Notes under the pieces: generated by a model
The model's input: the letters and a program-made list of their open reading frames with translations, nothing else
The model's database searches: none
Told to the model about the DNA's origin: nothing
Shown: positions 27,480-39,416 of the stretch, piece by piece
Layout of the letters: each line of letters opens with the position of its first letter
How positions within the stretch are numbered: position 1 is the stretch's first letter
Translations under genes and position numbers: made by a program
Source: Planctomycetota bacterium
Lineage (GTDB): Bacteria > Planctomycetota > UBA8742 > UBA2392
NCBI GenBank assembly: GCA_020638635.1
Contig: JACKIE010000003.1
Coordinates: 248,001 to 312,000 of the forward strand
Direction of reading: 5' to 3'
Length of the DNA stretch: 64,000 bases

Positions 27480-27516
27480 GAGGCCGGGGAAGGACTCCCC
27501 GGCCTCTCCCGTTTTC
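27480..27516 (+). terminator. intrinsic terminator of the ECF sigma gene
   Basis: Stem GAGGCCGGGG / CCCCGGCCTC with a 7-nt loop is followed by TCCCGTTTT. Confidence 0.8.
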
Positions 27517-27529
27517 CCCCCCACCAACT

Positions 27530-27571
27530 GCCTCCCGCCTCCCGCCTCCCGCCTCCCGCCGCCCGCCGCCT
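27530..27571. repeat. short tandem repeat (GCCTCCC)n
   Basis: Four to five head-to-tail copies of GCCTCCC pass into GCCGCCC. It resembles the GGAGGCAG repeats near 42690 on the other strand. No coding content. Confidence 0.7.
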
Positions 27572-27656
27572 GACGCCTGCATCCTTTGCCGTCGAAGGGT
27601 TGTTCCTTTCGCGCCACCGGCTAAACTTCGCGACTCTTCCGGTTCCTGGTGTCTGG

Positions 27657-28928
27657 ATGGCTGATCGGCCCTTGAAAGTCGTGGTCCTTGCCGCGGGCAA
27701 AAGCACGCGCATGAAGTCCGACACGCCCAAGGTGCTGCACAAGCTGGCGGGCCTGCCCGTGCTGCAGTGGGTGCTGGAGCAGGCCGACGCCATGGGCGCG
27801 CAGGAGACCATCGTGGTTGTGGGCCACGAAGGCGAACGCGTGCGCGAGAAGTTCGCTAACGGCGCCAACACCGTGTTCGTGACGCAGGATCCGCAGCACG
27901 GCACCGGCCACGCGGTAATGCAGGCGCGCGAGGCTTTGGCAGGCTTCAAGGGCGACGTGGCGGTGCTGTGCGGCGACGTGCCGCTGATTCGCCCGCGCAC
28001 GCTCGAGCTTCTGCGCCACATGCACATCAGCGAAGAGGCCGCCTGCACCATCCTGACCGCGCTGCTGCCGGACCCTCGCGGCTACGGGCGAATCGTGCGC
28101 GACGGCCTGGGGCGCGTGCGCCGCGTCGTGGAGCAGCGCGACCTGGCGCCTCAGCAGGAGCTGATCCAGGAAGTCAACACCGGCACCTACCTGTTCGACG
28201 CCACGAAACTGCTGGCCGTGCTCGACAAGCTGGACACCGACAACGCCCAGGGCGAATACTACCTGACCGACACCGTGCGCCTGCTGGCCGACTCCGGCGG
28301 CAAGGTCGCGGCCTGCGCCTGTGACGACCACACCGAGGTAATGGGCATCAACAACCGCAAGCAGCTGGCCGAGGCCGACCGGCTGGCGCGCGAACGCATT
28401 CTCGATGACCTGATGCTCGAGCAGGGCGTGAGCGTTTACCAGCCCGAGAGCTGTTACATCGAGGCCGGCTGTAGCATCGGGCGCGACACGGTGATCTGGC
28501 CCCACAGCGTGATCCGCGCCGGAGTGGTGATCGGCGAGCGCTGCGAGATCGGCCCCTTCGCGCACCTGCGCGGCGGCACGAAGCTGGGCAACGGCTGCAA
28601 GGTGGGCGCGTTCGTCGAGACCAAGAACGCCGTGTACGGCGACGGCACCAAGTCGGGCCACCTGGCCTACCTGGGCGACGTGACCCTGGGCAGCGGCGTG
28701 AATATCGGGGCGGGCAGCATCGTGGCGAACTACGACGGCAAGGCCAAGCACCACACCGAGGTCGGCGACAACGCCTTCATCGGCTGCGGCACGGTGCTGG
28801 TGGCGCCGGTGAAGGTAGGTAAAAACGCCCAGACGGGCGCGAACACGGTGGTCCCCCACGGCAAGGACGTCCCGGACGACACCATCGTGGTAGGCGCGCC
28901 GGCACGGGAACTGCGCAAGAAGAGTTAG
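27657..28928 (+). CDS. glmU: bifunctional GlmU: N-acetylglucosamine-1-phosphate uridyltransferase / glucosamine-1-phosphate acetyltransferase
   Basis: Makes UDP-GlcNAc for peptidoglycan and lipopolysaccharide. The 423-residue protein is about 30 shorter than E. coli GlmU but has both domains. The uridyltransferase has VVLAAGKSTRMKSDTPKVLH at the start and CGDVPL near residue 105. The left-handed beta-helix acetyltransferase has the catalytic His in KSGHLAYLGD and VNIGAGSIVANYDG. The ATG follows the expected MADRPLK start. prs begins 15 bp later, the common glmU-prs pairing. Confidence 0.95.
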   Translation: MADRPLKVVVLAAGKSTRMKSDTPKVLHKLAGLPVLQWVLEQADAMGAQETIVVVGHEGERVREKFANGANTVFVTQDPQHGTGHAVMQAREALAGFKGDVAVLCGDVPLIRPRTLELLRHMHISEEAACTILTALLPDPRGYGRIVRDGLGRVRRVVEQRDLAPQQELIQEVNTGTYLFDATKLLAVLDKLDTDNAQGEYYLTDTVRLLADSGGKVAACACDDHTEVMGINNRKQLAEADRLARERILDDLMLEQGVSVYQPESCYIEAGCSIGRDTVIWPHSVIRAGVVIGERCEIGPFAHLRGGTKLGNGCKVGAFVETKNAVYGDGTKSGHLAYLGDVTLGSGVNIGAGSIVANYDGKAKHHTEVGDNAFIGCGTVLVAPVKVGKNAQTGANTVVPHGKDVPDDTIVVGAPARELRKKS

Positions 28929-28943
28929 CGAAAGGGCACAACG

Positions 28944-29897
28944 ATGCGGACCAAGGGACTCAAGATCTTCGCCGGCAACAGCAACCGCAAGCTGGCGGAG
29001 GCCATCTGCGCCATCCTGGAGATCCCGCTGGGGCACGCGCGCATCGAGAAGTTCCCCGACGGCGAAATCGACGTCAAAATCGAAGAGGACATCCGCGGCG
29101 TGGACACTTTCTTCGTGCAGTCCACCTGCCCGCCCGTCAACGACAACCTGATGGAGGCCCTGCTGTTCGCCGACGCCGCCCGCCGCGCCAGCGCCGAGCG
29201 CATCACGGCCGTAGTCCCCTACTACGGCTACGCGCGCAAGGACCGCAAGGATGAAGGGCGCGTGCCCATTTCGGCGAAAATGGTCGCCAACTGCATGGTG
29301 AGCGCCGGCTGCGACCGCGTGCTGACCATGGACCTGCACGCCGCGCAGATCCAGGGCTTCTTTGACATCCCGGTGGACCACCTGTACGCGGCCCCGGTGA
29401 TCAACGAGTACTTCGAGAAGCTGAAGGCCGACAAGGGCATCAAGAACATGACCATCGTGGCGCCGGACGTCGGGCGCTCCAAGGTCGCCCGCGGCTACGC
29501 CAAGCGCCTGAACGCGGGCCTCGCCATCGTGGACAAGCGGCGCGTCAGCGGCGAGGAGACCGAGGTGATGGACATGATCGGCAAGGTGGACGGCCAGGTC
29601 TGCGTGCTGATCGACGACATGATCGCCACCGGCGGCAGCATCGTCGACGCCGCCAAGGCCTGCATGAAGTTCGGCGCCAAGGAAGTCTACGTGGCCTGCA
29701 CCCACGCCCTGTTCTGCGGCCCCGCCGTGGAGCGCCTGAAGAACGCGCCGATCAAGGAGTGCATCGTGACGGACACCGTGCCGGTAGAGGGCAAGGAGTT
29801 CGACACGCTCAAGGTGCTGAGCGTAAGCAAGCTGCTGGCCACGGCGATCCGCAACATCCACTTCAACGAGTCCGTAAGCCTGCTGTTCAAGGGATGA
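28944..29897 (+). CDS. prs: ribose-phosphate pyrophosphokinase
   Basis: Makes PRPP from ribose-5-phosphate and ATP for nucleotide, His and Trp synthesis. The 317-residue length is typical. Signature segments are PYYGYARKDRK (catalytic loop), MDLHAAQIQGFFDIPVDHLY (metal binding) and VCVLIDDMIATGGSI (PRPP-binding loop). It follows glmU within one transcription unit. Confidence 0.97.
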   Translation: MRTKGLKIFAGNSNRKLAEAICAILEIPLGHARIEKFPDGEIDVKIEEDIRGVDTFFVQSTCPPVNDNLMEALLFADAARRASAERITAVVPYYGYARKDRKDEGRVPISAKMVANCMVSAGCDRVLTMDLHAAQIQGFFDIPVDHLYAAPVINEYFEKLKADKGIKNMTIVAPDVGRSKVARGYAKRLNAGLAIVDKRRVSGEETEVMDMIGKVDGQVCVLIDDMIATGGSIVDAAKACMKFGAKEVYVACTHALFCGPAVERLKNAPIKECIVTDTVPVEGKEFDTLKVLSVSKLLATAIRNIHFNESVSLLFKG

Positions 29898-30016
29898 AGC
29901 AAGCAGCACGGGCACCTCGCCTGCGGCCGGCGGCCTTGGCCGCTGGTGCATTCTCTCGTGAGGATTTTGGTCTCATTCGTACTATCCCCATGGCTTGTGG
30001 GCCCAGGAGTTTGCCG

Positions 30017-31795
30017 ATGAAGAAATTTCCGCTGATCGCCGCGGCCTTGGCCGTCGCGTTGATGTTTGTTTCCGCGCCGCAACCGGCCGCGCAGGATGAC
30101 AAGCCCGCCGTGAAGCCCGAGGGCGAAACCACACCGGATGCGCCGGCCGTTGACTACCTGGTGATCAGCGCCGACGGCCTGGCGGAAGTGGCCAAGGAAT
30201 GGGCCGACTACCGCGCAAGCCACGGCCGGGTCACCAAGGTGCTGACCATCGGCGCGATCGGCAAGCTGCACGAGATGGACGAGCCCGGCCTGACCGAGAT
30301 CAAGAGCGCGATCCTCGAGCACGCCGGCGACGAAGAGGTCCGCGAGGGCTTCCAGGTGCTGCTGCTGGGCGATTGCCCCAACGACAGCGCCACGGACTAC
30401 GACCCGAAAAGCGAAATCCCCTGGATGCTGACCCGCCAGATGGACAGCAACCCGACCCCCGCCCGGCGCGAGCGCGTGCCCACGGACAACTTCTTCGCCG
30501 ACCTGGTGCAGGACGACGACGCCCTGCCCGACATCGCCGTCGGGCGCATCCCGGCCCGCACACCCGAGCAGGCCCGCCTGGCCCTGGCCAAGGTAAAGGC
30601 CTACGAGGCCGCCAAACAGGGCGAGTGGCTGCGCAACCTGACCTTTTTCGCGGGCGAGGGCCACTTCGGCGCGATGATCGACACCATGCTGGAGCGGCTG
30701 TTCATGCAGTTCGCCGAGTCGATGTCGCAGGCCCACAACGTGCGGATGACCTACGCCAACATCAACAGCTCATACGCCTACGTGCCCAGCAAGTTCAGCA
30801 ACAAGGTGATTGAAGAAGCCAACGCCGGCGCCCTGCTGCTCTGCTACCTGGGCCACGGCGCCTACGACCGTCTCGACGACATGTACGTCGAGGTGGACGG
30901 CAAGCGTACCCGCTACCCGATCCTTTCCGCCGGTGACGTCGGCAAGTTCAACATCCCCGACGGCAAGCTGCCGGTCATGATGATCATCGCCTGCGAAACC
31001 GGCCGTCTCGATCACCCCAAGGGCAGCCTGGCCGAGAAGATCTGCTTCACGGAGAAAGCGCCCGTGGCCGTGATCGCCAGCAGCCGCGACAGCCACCCCT
31101 ACAGCAACACGCTGCTGGAACTGGCGATGGTGGACGAGCTGTCGGTCAACAGCGCGCCCACGCTGGGCCACGCCTTCCTGAAGTCCAAGCGCGAGCTGAT
31201 CCTGGGCGAGCACCCGGAACGCAAAAAGCTGGACACCATGGCGATGTTCATCATCCCTGAAAAGGAACGCGCCGGTCTGAACCAGAGCCACTTGAGCCTC
31301 TACAACCTGACCGGCGACCCTGGCCTGCGCATGCAGTACCCCAAGCTGAAGCTCAGCCTGCCCGGCACCCTTGAGCTCACGGGCGACGAGCTGAAGCTGA
31401 GCCTGGAATCTCTTTGGCAGCTCGGCGAGCTGCAGACCGAGTTCTGGATCGAGTGCCGCCGCACCGCGCTCGCCAGCCCGGTCAAAGAGTTCAACAAGGC
31501 CGACCTGACAAGCAGCGACGACAAAAAACGCGCCGCTGCGGAAGACGTAATCGCCGCTAACCACGCAGTCTCCAATAACAAGCGGGTGTGCGGCGTGCAG
31601 GTCACAGGCAAAGACGAAGGTGCCGTGGAAGACACCCTGGAAGACGGAAGCAAGGTGAAACGCTACCGCCGATTCTTCGACGGAAAACTCGACTCCCCCC
31701 TTGCGCCCGGTGACTACATTCTCAAAGTGTTCGCCCGCGATCCGAAAGGGGAGCGCTGCGGCTTTGCAGCCGCCGATTTGAAAGTAAAGAAGTAA
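30017..31795 (+). CDS. secreted C25 (gingipain-like) cysteine peptidase
   Basis: A 592-residue exported protein with a signal peptide (MKKFPLIAAALAVALMFVS). The caspase-like C25 fold is seen in VLLLGDCPNDSATDYDPKSE, TDNFFADLVQDDDALPDIAV and GRIPARTPEQARLALAKVKA. The catalytic dyad is likely His in LCYLGHGAYD and Cys in MIIACETGRLDHP. Gingipains process surface proteins; in many bacteria C25 members serve secretion or sorting. AGGAG at 30005-30009 supports this ATG. The gene lies between prs and the ribosomal gene for L25, an odd place for a secreted protease. Confidence 0.85.
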   Translation: MKKFPLIAAALAVALMFVSAPQPAAQDDKPAVKPEGETTPDAPAVDYLVISADGLAEVAKEWADYRASHGRVTKVLTIGAIGKLHEMDEPGLTEIKSAILEHAGDEEVREGFQVLLLGDCPNDSATDYDPKSEIPWMLTRQMDSNPTPARRERVPTDNFFADLVQDDDALPDIAVGRIPARTPEQARLALAKVKAYEAAKQGEWLRNLTFFAGEGHFGAMIDTMLERLFMQFAESMSQAHNVRMTYANINSSYAYVPSKFSNKVIEEANAGALLLCYLGHGAYDRLDDMYVEVDGKRTRYPILSAGDVGKFNIPDGKLPVMMIIACETGRLDHPKGSLAEKICFTEKAPVAVIASSRDSHPYSNTLLELAMVDELSVNSAPTLGHAFLKSKRELILGEHPERKKLDTMAMFIIPEKERAGLNQSHLSLYNLTGDPGLRMQYPKLKLSLPGTLELTGDELKLSLESLWQLGELQTEFWIECRRTALASPVKEFNKADLTSSDDKKRAAAEDVIAANHAVSNNKRVCGVQVTGKDEGAVEDTLEDGSKVKRYRRFFDGKLDSPLAPGDYILKVFARDPKGERCGFAAADLKVKK

Positions 31796-31875
31796 CGCTT
31801 TTTCGGGAAAGAACCCGGCGCAGGCCACGCCGCACGGTGCGGTACGCAGGCACGGGGTCCAATACTGAGGCTTAC

Positions 31876-32523
31876 ATGCAGATTCCGGTTTTAAAGGCCG
31901 AGCGCCGCGAGAACAGCGGCACCAAGGCCATGCGCAAGCTGCGCGCCAACGGCGGACTGCCCGGCGTGCTCTACGGCCGCGGCGGCGAGAACGTCAACCT
32001 TCAATTCAGCCTGCGTGACATCGAGAAGCTGGTGCACGACGCGGACCACGTAGTCGAGCTCGACATGGGCGACGGCAAGCAGACCGCGCTGGTGCGCGGC
32101 CTGCAGCGCGACTTCATGGGCGACTACCTGCAGCACATCGACTTCATCCGCATCGACCTGCATGACAAGGTGCGCCTGAAGCTGCCGCTCAAGTTCGTGG
32201 GCACCCCGCGCGGCGCGGCTCACGGCGGCCTGCTGGAAGTCATGCGCGGCGACGTGGAAGTTCATTGCCCGGCGAGCCGCATCCCCAAGTTCATCGAGAT
32301 CGAGGTGACCCACCTCGAGGTCGGCGACTCCGTGCGCTTCAAGGACCTGAAGCTGCCCGAGGGCGCTGAACTGGTACCGAACCCGGAGGGCGTCGTGGTG
32401 AAGTGCGCCCACGCGCGTCGCGCCACGGAAGAGACCCCGGGCGCGGCAGCAGCCGCCCCCGGCGCGGCCCCGGCCGCGGCGGCAGCCCCCGCGGCGGCAG
32501 CCAAGCCGGCAGCCAAGAAGTAA
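31876..32523 (+). CDS. rplY: 50S ribosomal protein L25/general stress protein Ctc
   Basis: Binds 5S rRNA. The 215-residue protein is the long TL5/Ctc type. The N-terminal L25 domain has AERRENSGTKAMRKLRANGG and LPGVLYG. The TL5 C-terminal beta domain runs about 100-185 (VEVHCPASRIPKFIEIEVTH). The last 35 residues are an Ala/Pro/Lys-rich low-complexity tail that may touch RNA. GAGG precedes the ATG. It starts a run of ribosomal and SSB genes. Confidence 0.93.
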   Translation: MQIPVLKAERRENSGTKAMRKLRANGGLPGVLYGRGGENVNLQFSLRDIEKLVHDADHVVELDMGDGKQTALVRGLQRDFMGDYLQHIDFIRIDLHDKVRLKLPLKFVGTPRGAAHGGLLEVMRGDVEVHCPASRIPKFIEIEVTHLEVGDSVRFKDLKLPEGAELVPNPEGVVVKCAHARRATEETPGAAAAAPGAAPAAAAAPAAAAKPAAKK

Positions 32524-32628
32524 GCACGCGGGAGTCGTCCCGCTTATCAACGCCCTTCCCGGCGCCGGCACCCGGCGGCGCCGGGCGATCAGACCGAAGG
32601 GGCGCATTCACACCGGGCAGGAGAAGCC

Positions 32629-33036
32629 ATGGCAGATGCAGGACAGAAGACCTACGAGGGCTTGTTCCTCGTGGACTCCGGGTTCGCGAACAAGGACCCG
32701 GAAGGGGCGGTCGCCCTGTGCAGAGAAGTGCTTGAGAAACACGGCGCAACCATCATCCGCGCTGAGCTGTGGGCCGAGCAGCGCCTGGCCTACGAGGTTC
32801 GCAAGAACAAACGCGGCGCGTACATCCTGGTCGCCTTCCGCGCCAACACGCTGAAGCTGGCGGAGATGGAGCTGGAGTGCCGCCTGACCGAGCGCATCCT
32901 GCGCTACCTGTTCACCAACCGCGAAGGCGTGCCGATCGAAAAGTGGTTCAAGCGCTACGAGACCAAGCCCGCCCGCCCGCGCGAGGCGGAGGTCGAGTCG
33001 CGCAAGGACGAAGAGGAAGTCGCGATCGCGGACTGA
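32629..33036 (+). CDS. rpsF: 30S ribosomal protein S6
   Basis: Binds S18 on the platform of the small subunit. The 135-residue protein has the S6 fold (TYEGLFLVDSG, LAYEVRKNKRGAYILVAFRA, LECRLTERILRYL). The C-terminal extension is charged and ends with a DEEEVAIAD tail. In E. coli the S6 C-terminus receives extra Glu from RimK, and a RimK homologue lies at 752. The order rpsF-ssb-rpsR-rplI is the standard bacterial one. Confidence 0.95.
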   Translation: MADAGQKTYEGLFLVDSGFANKDPEGAVALCREVLEKHGATIIRAELWAEQRLAYEVRKNKRGAYILVAFRANTLKLAEMELECRLTERILRYLFTNREGVPIEKWFKRYETKPARPREAEVESRKDEEEVAIAD

Positions 33037-33079
33037 TCGAGCGCACGGCTGAAGGTACCCGAGACGAACGGACTGTGAG

Positions 33080-33574
33080 ATGATTACGCTGAACAAGGTG
33101 TTCCTGGTGGGCAACCTCGCCCGCGACCCGGACCTGCGGCACACGCCGTCGGGCACCCCGGTCACGGAATTCCGCCTGGCGGTCAGCGACAGCTACACCA
33201 CCAGCAGCGGCGAGAAGCATGATCGCACCTGCTTCATTGACGTGGTCAGCTGGCGCAAACTGGCCGAAAGCTGCGCCGAGTACCTCAAGAAGGGCTCGCC
33301 GGTTTTCGTCGAGGGACGCCTGGAGCAGGACACCTGGACCACCGGTGACGGCCAGCGCCGCTCGCGCATCCGGGTGGTCGCGTACAGCGTGCAGTTCATC
33401 CGCCGCGAAGTCGAACGCAGCGCGTCAGGCCGGCACATCCGCATCGTGGAGAAGGGTGGCAACACCATCCACGATGAGAACGTCGGTGAGGAAGACGACC
33501 TGTCCGAGCCGCCCCGTCGCGACGAGGACGCCACGTATGACGAGGACGTCGGTGACGACGTCACGCTTGATTGA
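33080..33574 (+). CDS. ssb: single-stranded DNA-binding protein
   Basis: Protects single-stranded DNA in replication and repair. The 164-residue protein has the OB fold (LNKVFLVGNLARDPDLRHTP, then FIDVVSWRKLAESC and YLKKGSPVFVEGRLEQDTW). The acidic tail is rich in Asp and Glu. It ends TLD instead of the classical DDDIPF peptide, so partner binding through the tip may differ. It lies between rpsF and rpsR. Confidence 0.95.
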   Translation: MITLNKVFLVGNLARDPDLRHTPSGTPVTEFRLAVSDSYTTSSGEKHDRTCFIDVVSWRKLAESCAEYLKKGSPVFVEGRLEQDTWTTGDGQRRSRIRVVAYSVQFIRREVERSASGRHIRIVEKGGNTIHDENVGEEDDLSEPPRRDEDATYDEDVGDDVTLD

Positions 33575-33613
33575 ACCCAACCCGCGGGGAAGCCCGCGTA
33601 AAGGAACCAGATC

Positions 33614-33883
33614 ATGGGAAACATCCGAATCAACAAGAGCAAGCTGAAGAAGAAAAAGAAGAAGCGCACACGCACGTTGCTGCCTGTGCAGAACAAGCTG
33701 TCAAAGGACCAACGCAGCTTCATTGACTACAAGGACGTGGACACGCTGTCTCGCTTCGTCAGCGGCGTGGGCAAGATCCTGCCGCGCAAGCGCACGGGCA
33801 CCAGCCACAAGGAACAGGCCATGGTGCGCGACGCCGTCAAGCTCGCGCGCTTCATGGCCCTGCTGCCCTTCGTGAACAAGTAA
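33614..33883 (+). CDS. rpsR: 30S ribosomal protein S18
   Basis: An 89-residue small-subunit protein that pairs with S6. The core is seen as [16 protein letters not shown], then [18 protein letters not shown] and [12 protein letters not shown]. The N-terminus is very Lys-rich ([14 protein letters not shown]). AAAGGAACC precedes the ATG. Confidence 0.96.
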   Translation: MGNIRINKSKLKKKKKKRTRTLLPVQNKLSKDQRSFIDYKDVDTLSRFVSGVGKILPRKRTGTSHKEQAMVRDAVKLARFMALLPFVNK

Positions 33884-33940
33884 GGGGCGACGTTTACGTC
33901 GTCCGCGATGGCCGGTGAGCCGGTCCGTGAGGAAACGAAC

Positions 33941-34393
33941 ATGAAACTTCTGCTTAGAGAGAGCATCCGCGGCGTGGGCAAGCGCGGCGACGTAGTGGAC
34001 GTCACCGACGGCTACGCCCGCAACTACCTGCTGCCCAAGAACCTGGCCATGCCCGCCAGCGATGAAAACCTGCGCCGCCTTGCCGGCGAAAAGCGTGCCT
34101 ACGAGGCCCGCCAGGTCAAGGAGCGCGAACACGCCCAGGAACTCGCCGAGGCGATCAGCAAGGTGCAGCTCACCGTGCCGATGCGCGCCAGTCCCGAGGG
34201 CCACCTGTTCGGCAGTGTGACGCCCAAGGTAATCACCGATGCCTTCAAGGAAGAAGGCGTCAGCCTGAAGCCCAGCCAGATCGAACTGGAGTCCGACCAC
34301 ATTCGCGAGCTGGGAACCTACAGCTTCAACATCCGCCTGCACGATGAAGTTGAAGTGCAGAGCCGCGTGTGGGTCGTGGCCCTGGCGGAGTAG
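33941..34393 (+). CDS. rplI: 50S ribosomal protein L9
   Basis: Stabilises the L1 stalk base and reading frame. The 150-residue protein has the N-terminal RNA-binding domain (LLLRESIRGVGKRGDVVDV, DGYARNYLLPKNLAMPA). It then has a long connecting helix and the C-terminal domain (GHLFGSVTPKVITDAF). GAGGAAAC precedes this ATG; an in-frame ATG 33 bases upstream is less likely. A strong terminator follows. Confidence 0.96.
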   Translation: MKLLLRESIRGVGKRGDVVDVTDGYARNYLLPKNLAMPASDENLRRLAGEKRAYEARQVKEREHAQELAEAISKVQLTVPMRASPEGHLFGSVTPKVITDAFKEEGVSLKPSQIELESDHIRELGTYSFNIRLHDEVEVQSRVWVVALAE

Positions 34394-34408
34394 CCGCAAG
34401 CCTGAATG

Positions 34409-34450
34409 CCGGGCCGGGAAAGCGCGAGCTTGCCCGGCCCGGTTCTTTTT
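34409..34450 (+). terminator. intrinsic terminator after rplI
   Basis: Stem CCGGGCCGGG / CCCGGCCCGG followed by TTCTTTTT. It ends the ribosomal protein operon. Confidence 0.9.
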
Positions 34451-34496
34451 CCGCTGAGAGATGAACCCTTGCGGATAACCTGTGGGTTAAAGAGTT

Positions 34497-34526
34497 GAGC
34501 CTCACTGTTGGCGGACAGTGAGGCTC
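34497..34526. terminator. 12-bp stem hairpin between convergent genes
   Basis: GAGCCTCACTGT - TGGCGG - ACAGTGAGGCTC, a perfect stem. On the minus strand it is followed by a weak T-rich stretch and may end the H1-like gene transcript. Confidence 0.6.
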
Positions 34527-34621
34527 TCGAGTGTGTGCTGAGTGATTTGTTCGCGACCTGACTTCAGGGCGCTGGGTTGTGTGACGTGCTGCTTGCTGCG
34601 TTTACTGCGGGTGTTGCGTTG

Positions 34622-34750
34622 CTACTTCTTCTTGGCGGTCTTCTTCTTGGCGGCCGGCTTCTTCTTGGCGGCCGGCTTCTTCTTTGCAGCGGGCTTCTTT
34701 TTGGCGGCCGGCTTCTTCTTGGCCGTCTTCTTCTTCGCGGTACCTGCCAT
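34622..34750 (-). CDS. 42-residue Lys/Ala-rich histone H1-like protein
   Basis: A very small basic protein made of KKKPAA units: MAGTAKKKTA, four PAAKKK repeats, then TAKKK. It resembles the C-terminal tails of bacterial H1-like and HU-like nucleoid proteins, so it probably binds DNA or RNA through charge. The start is firm: GGAGGGG lies four bases before the ATG at 34750. At the DNA level it is an 18-bp tandem repeat, so copy number may vary between strains. It is divergent from a lipoprotein gene. Confidence 0.8.
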   Translation of the reverse strand: MAGTAKKKTAKKKPAAKKKPAAKKKPAAKKKPAAKKKTAKKK

Positions 34751-34851
34751 GCTCCCCTCCTTGACTTTCGTAATCGCACACACTCGATGGATGAAAAGTA
34801 TCCTGTGCACAAGTTTCCGTCAAAGAAAAATCATGCCCCGCAAGCCTACAC

Positions 34852-34908
34852 TTGACACGTCAATACGTCCGGATAACTCCCAGCGAGGCTCCGCACTTGA
34901 CATGTCAA
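34852..34908. promoter_or_regulatory. two TTGAC-N2-GTCAA palindromes, 45 bp apart
   Basis: TTGACACGTCAA (34852-34863) and TTGACATGTCAA (34897-34908) lie in the divergent region between the H1-like and lipoprotein genes. Each contains a perfect TTGACA hexamer, so they may be tandem -35 boxes, paired operators, or both. Lone TTGAC half-sites occur nearby at 34760 and 34829. Confidence 0.55.
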
Positions 34909-34927
34909 CCTTTACCGGAAGACTATC

Positions 34928-35554
34928 GTGAAAACCACATCCGCCTTCTTTGCCTTGATCTGTGCGGGGTTGCTGGCATCCGCCTGCTCCGTCACCGCTC
35001 GTCCGCGACTGGCGGACCCGCAGACTTCCATCGGCGTGATGCGCGACGCATACCGTGAAGATGATCCCTCACTTTTTCTTCACACTTTGGGCAGACCGGT
35101 GCTTCGAGAGTACAGCGAACACATGTTGCGCATCGGCTGGTCAGAAATCCGGCCCAAGGTCGGGTCGTTCATCGACGCCGCCACCGTCGTCGAGGTTGCC
35201 GACTATCGCGCGGGTCGCCCCGACCCCCTGGCTCCCGCCGGCTTCGTGTGGCCCGAGGACGGCGCACCCCTGATGCGCCTGCGCCTGCGCCTGCAAGGCG
35301 AAGAGGAAGACTTCCTGTTCCAGCGCGAAATCGACGACCCGCCTGCCAACGCCAAACAATCCCGCGGATTCTGGATCGGTGACCGCTACTTCGTGCGCAC
35401 CGAGCACCCCTCGCCCGACACCTACCTGCAGGAAGATTCGCCGGAATCCGAGCGCACTCACTGGCGCCTGGTCTTCCCCTACCAACCATTCCAGCGCAAG
35501 GGGCCGCTTACCTACCGGCTGCAACGGGAACTCAACTCCGAAAAGTCGGAGTAG
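34928..35554 (+). CDS. lipoprotein of unknown function
   Basis: Not recognised. The 208-residue protein has a lipoprotein signal (FFALICAGLLASAC, Cys near 20). A soluble domain follows with many Arg, Asp and Pro residues; TSIGVMRDAYREDDPSLFLH near residue 38 resembles NTF2-like or other small alpha+beta envelope domains, but this is weak. It starts at GTG with GGAAG six bases before. The gene is 131 bp upstream of ccmE and may share the region but not clearly the operon. Confidence 0.75.
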   Translation: MKTTSAFFALICAGLLASACSVTARPRLADPQTSIGVMRDAYREDDPSLFLHTLGRPVLREYSEHMLRIGWSEIRPKVGSFIDAATVVEVADYRAGRPDPLAPAGFVWPEDGAPLMRLRLRLQGEEEDFLFQREIDDPPANAKQSRGFWIGDRYFVRTEHPSPDTYLQEDSPESERTHWRLVFPYQPFQRKGPLTYRLQRELNSEKSE

Positions 35555-35685
35555 CCGCCCTTTCCCGCGAATCGCCGGCACGCGCCGTGCGTTCTATGCT
35601 TAGCCGCTTCAGCTTGTCCGGGCGCGGTGCCCTGCTATAAACTTCTGCAGGGGCGGGCGCGCCCCCGGTTTGTTTGGATGCAGCC

Positions 35686-36120
35686 ATGAGCGCGAAAGTC
35701 ATCATCGTCATCATCCTGTTCGCCGCGGCGGTCGGCGGCGCCGTTTCCCTTGCGCTAATCGAGGGCGGCACCGAGTACCGCACCATCCCGGAGCTCAGCT
35801 CCGGCTCCTATGGCGGCGAGCGGGTCAAGGTGAAGGCGCAGGTGGTTTCCGTGCAGAGCCAGTTCCGGCCCACGCAGTTCACGGCCGTGGACATCCCGGC
35901 CGAGGGGCAGCCGGTGCCGGCGAACCCTGCGGTGCTGCAGGTGATCTATGAGGGCGACGACGTGCCTGCCAACCTGAAGAAGGCGGCGCACGTCACAATG
36001 GAGGGGCGCTATGATCCGCAGCGCGGGGCGTTCGTGGCCACGCTGCTGCAGACCCAGTGCCCGTCCCGTTATGAGGGCAAGGAACTGACCACGGCCAACG
36101 AAGCTGACCCAGCCCCGTAA
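35686..36120 (+). CDS. ccmE: cytochrome c maturation haem chaperone CcmE, CxxxY type
   Basis: Carries haem covalently to the cytochrome c haem lyase. The 144-residue protein has an N-terminal TM (VIIVIILFAAAVGGAVSLAL) and a small OB-fold. Ordinary CcmE binds haem through His in a HxxxY motif. Here the equivalent segment is LQTQCPSRYEGK, so the ligand is Cys (CxxxY), as in the variant System I of archaea and some deltaproteobacteria. Six bases separate its stop from the ATG of ccmF. ATG 35686 is preferred over an in-frame TTG at 35674. Confidence 0.88.
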   Translation: MSAKVIIVIILFAAAVGGAVSLALIEGGTEYRTIPELSSGSYGGERVKVKAQVVSVQSQFRPTQFTAVDIPAEGQPVPANPAVLQVIYEGDDVPANLKKAAHVTMEGRYDPQRGAFVATLLQTQCPSRYEGKELTTANEADPAP

Positions 36121-36125
36121 AGCGG

Positions 36126-39412
<3,287 letters not shown>

Positions 39413-39416
<4 letters not shown>

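Noticed and set aside
27530..27571. Possible CRISPR array
   Set aside because: Units are only 7 bp, contiguous and without spacers.
27621..29951. Very long open frame (776 codons) on the minus strand opposite glmU and prs
   Set aside because: It is antisense to two certain housekeeping genes, His/Val/Ala-rich in composition and has no motif. It is a GC-skew shadow.
34622..34750. Possible CRISPR or non-coding tandem repeat
   Set aside because: The 18-bp units translate to KKKPAA with a strong ribosome-binding site, so it is better read as a small basic protein.
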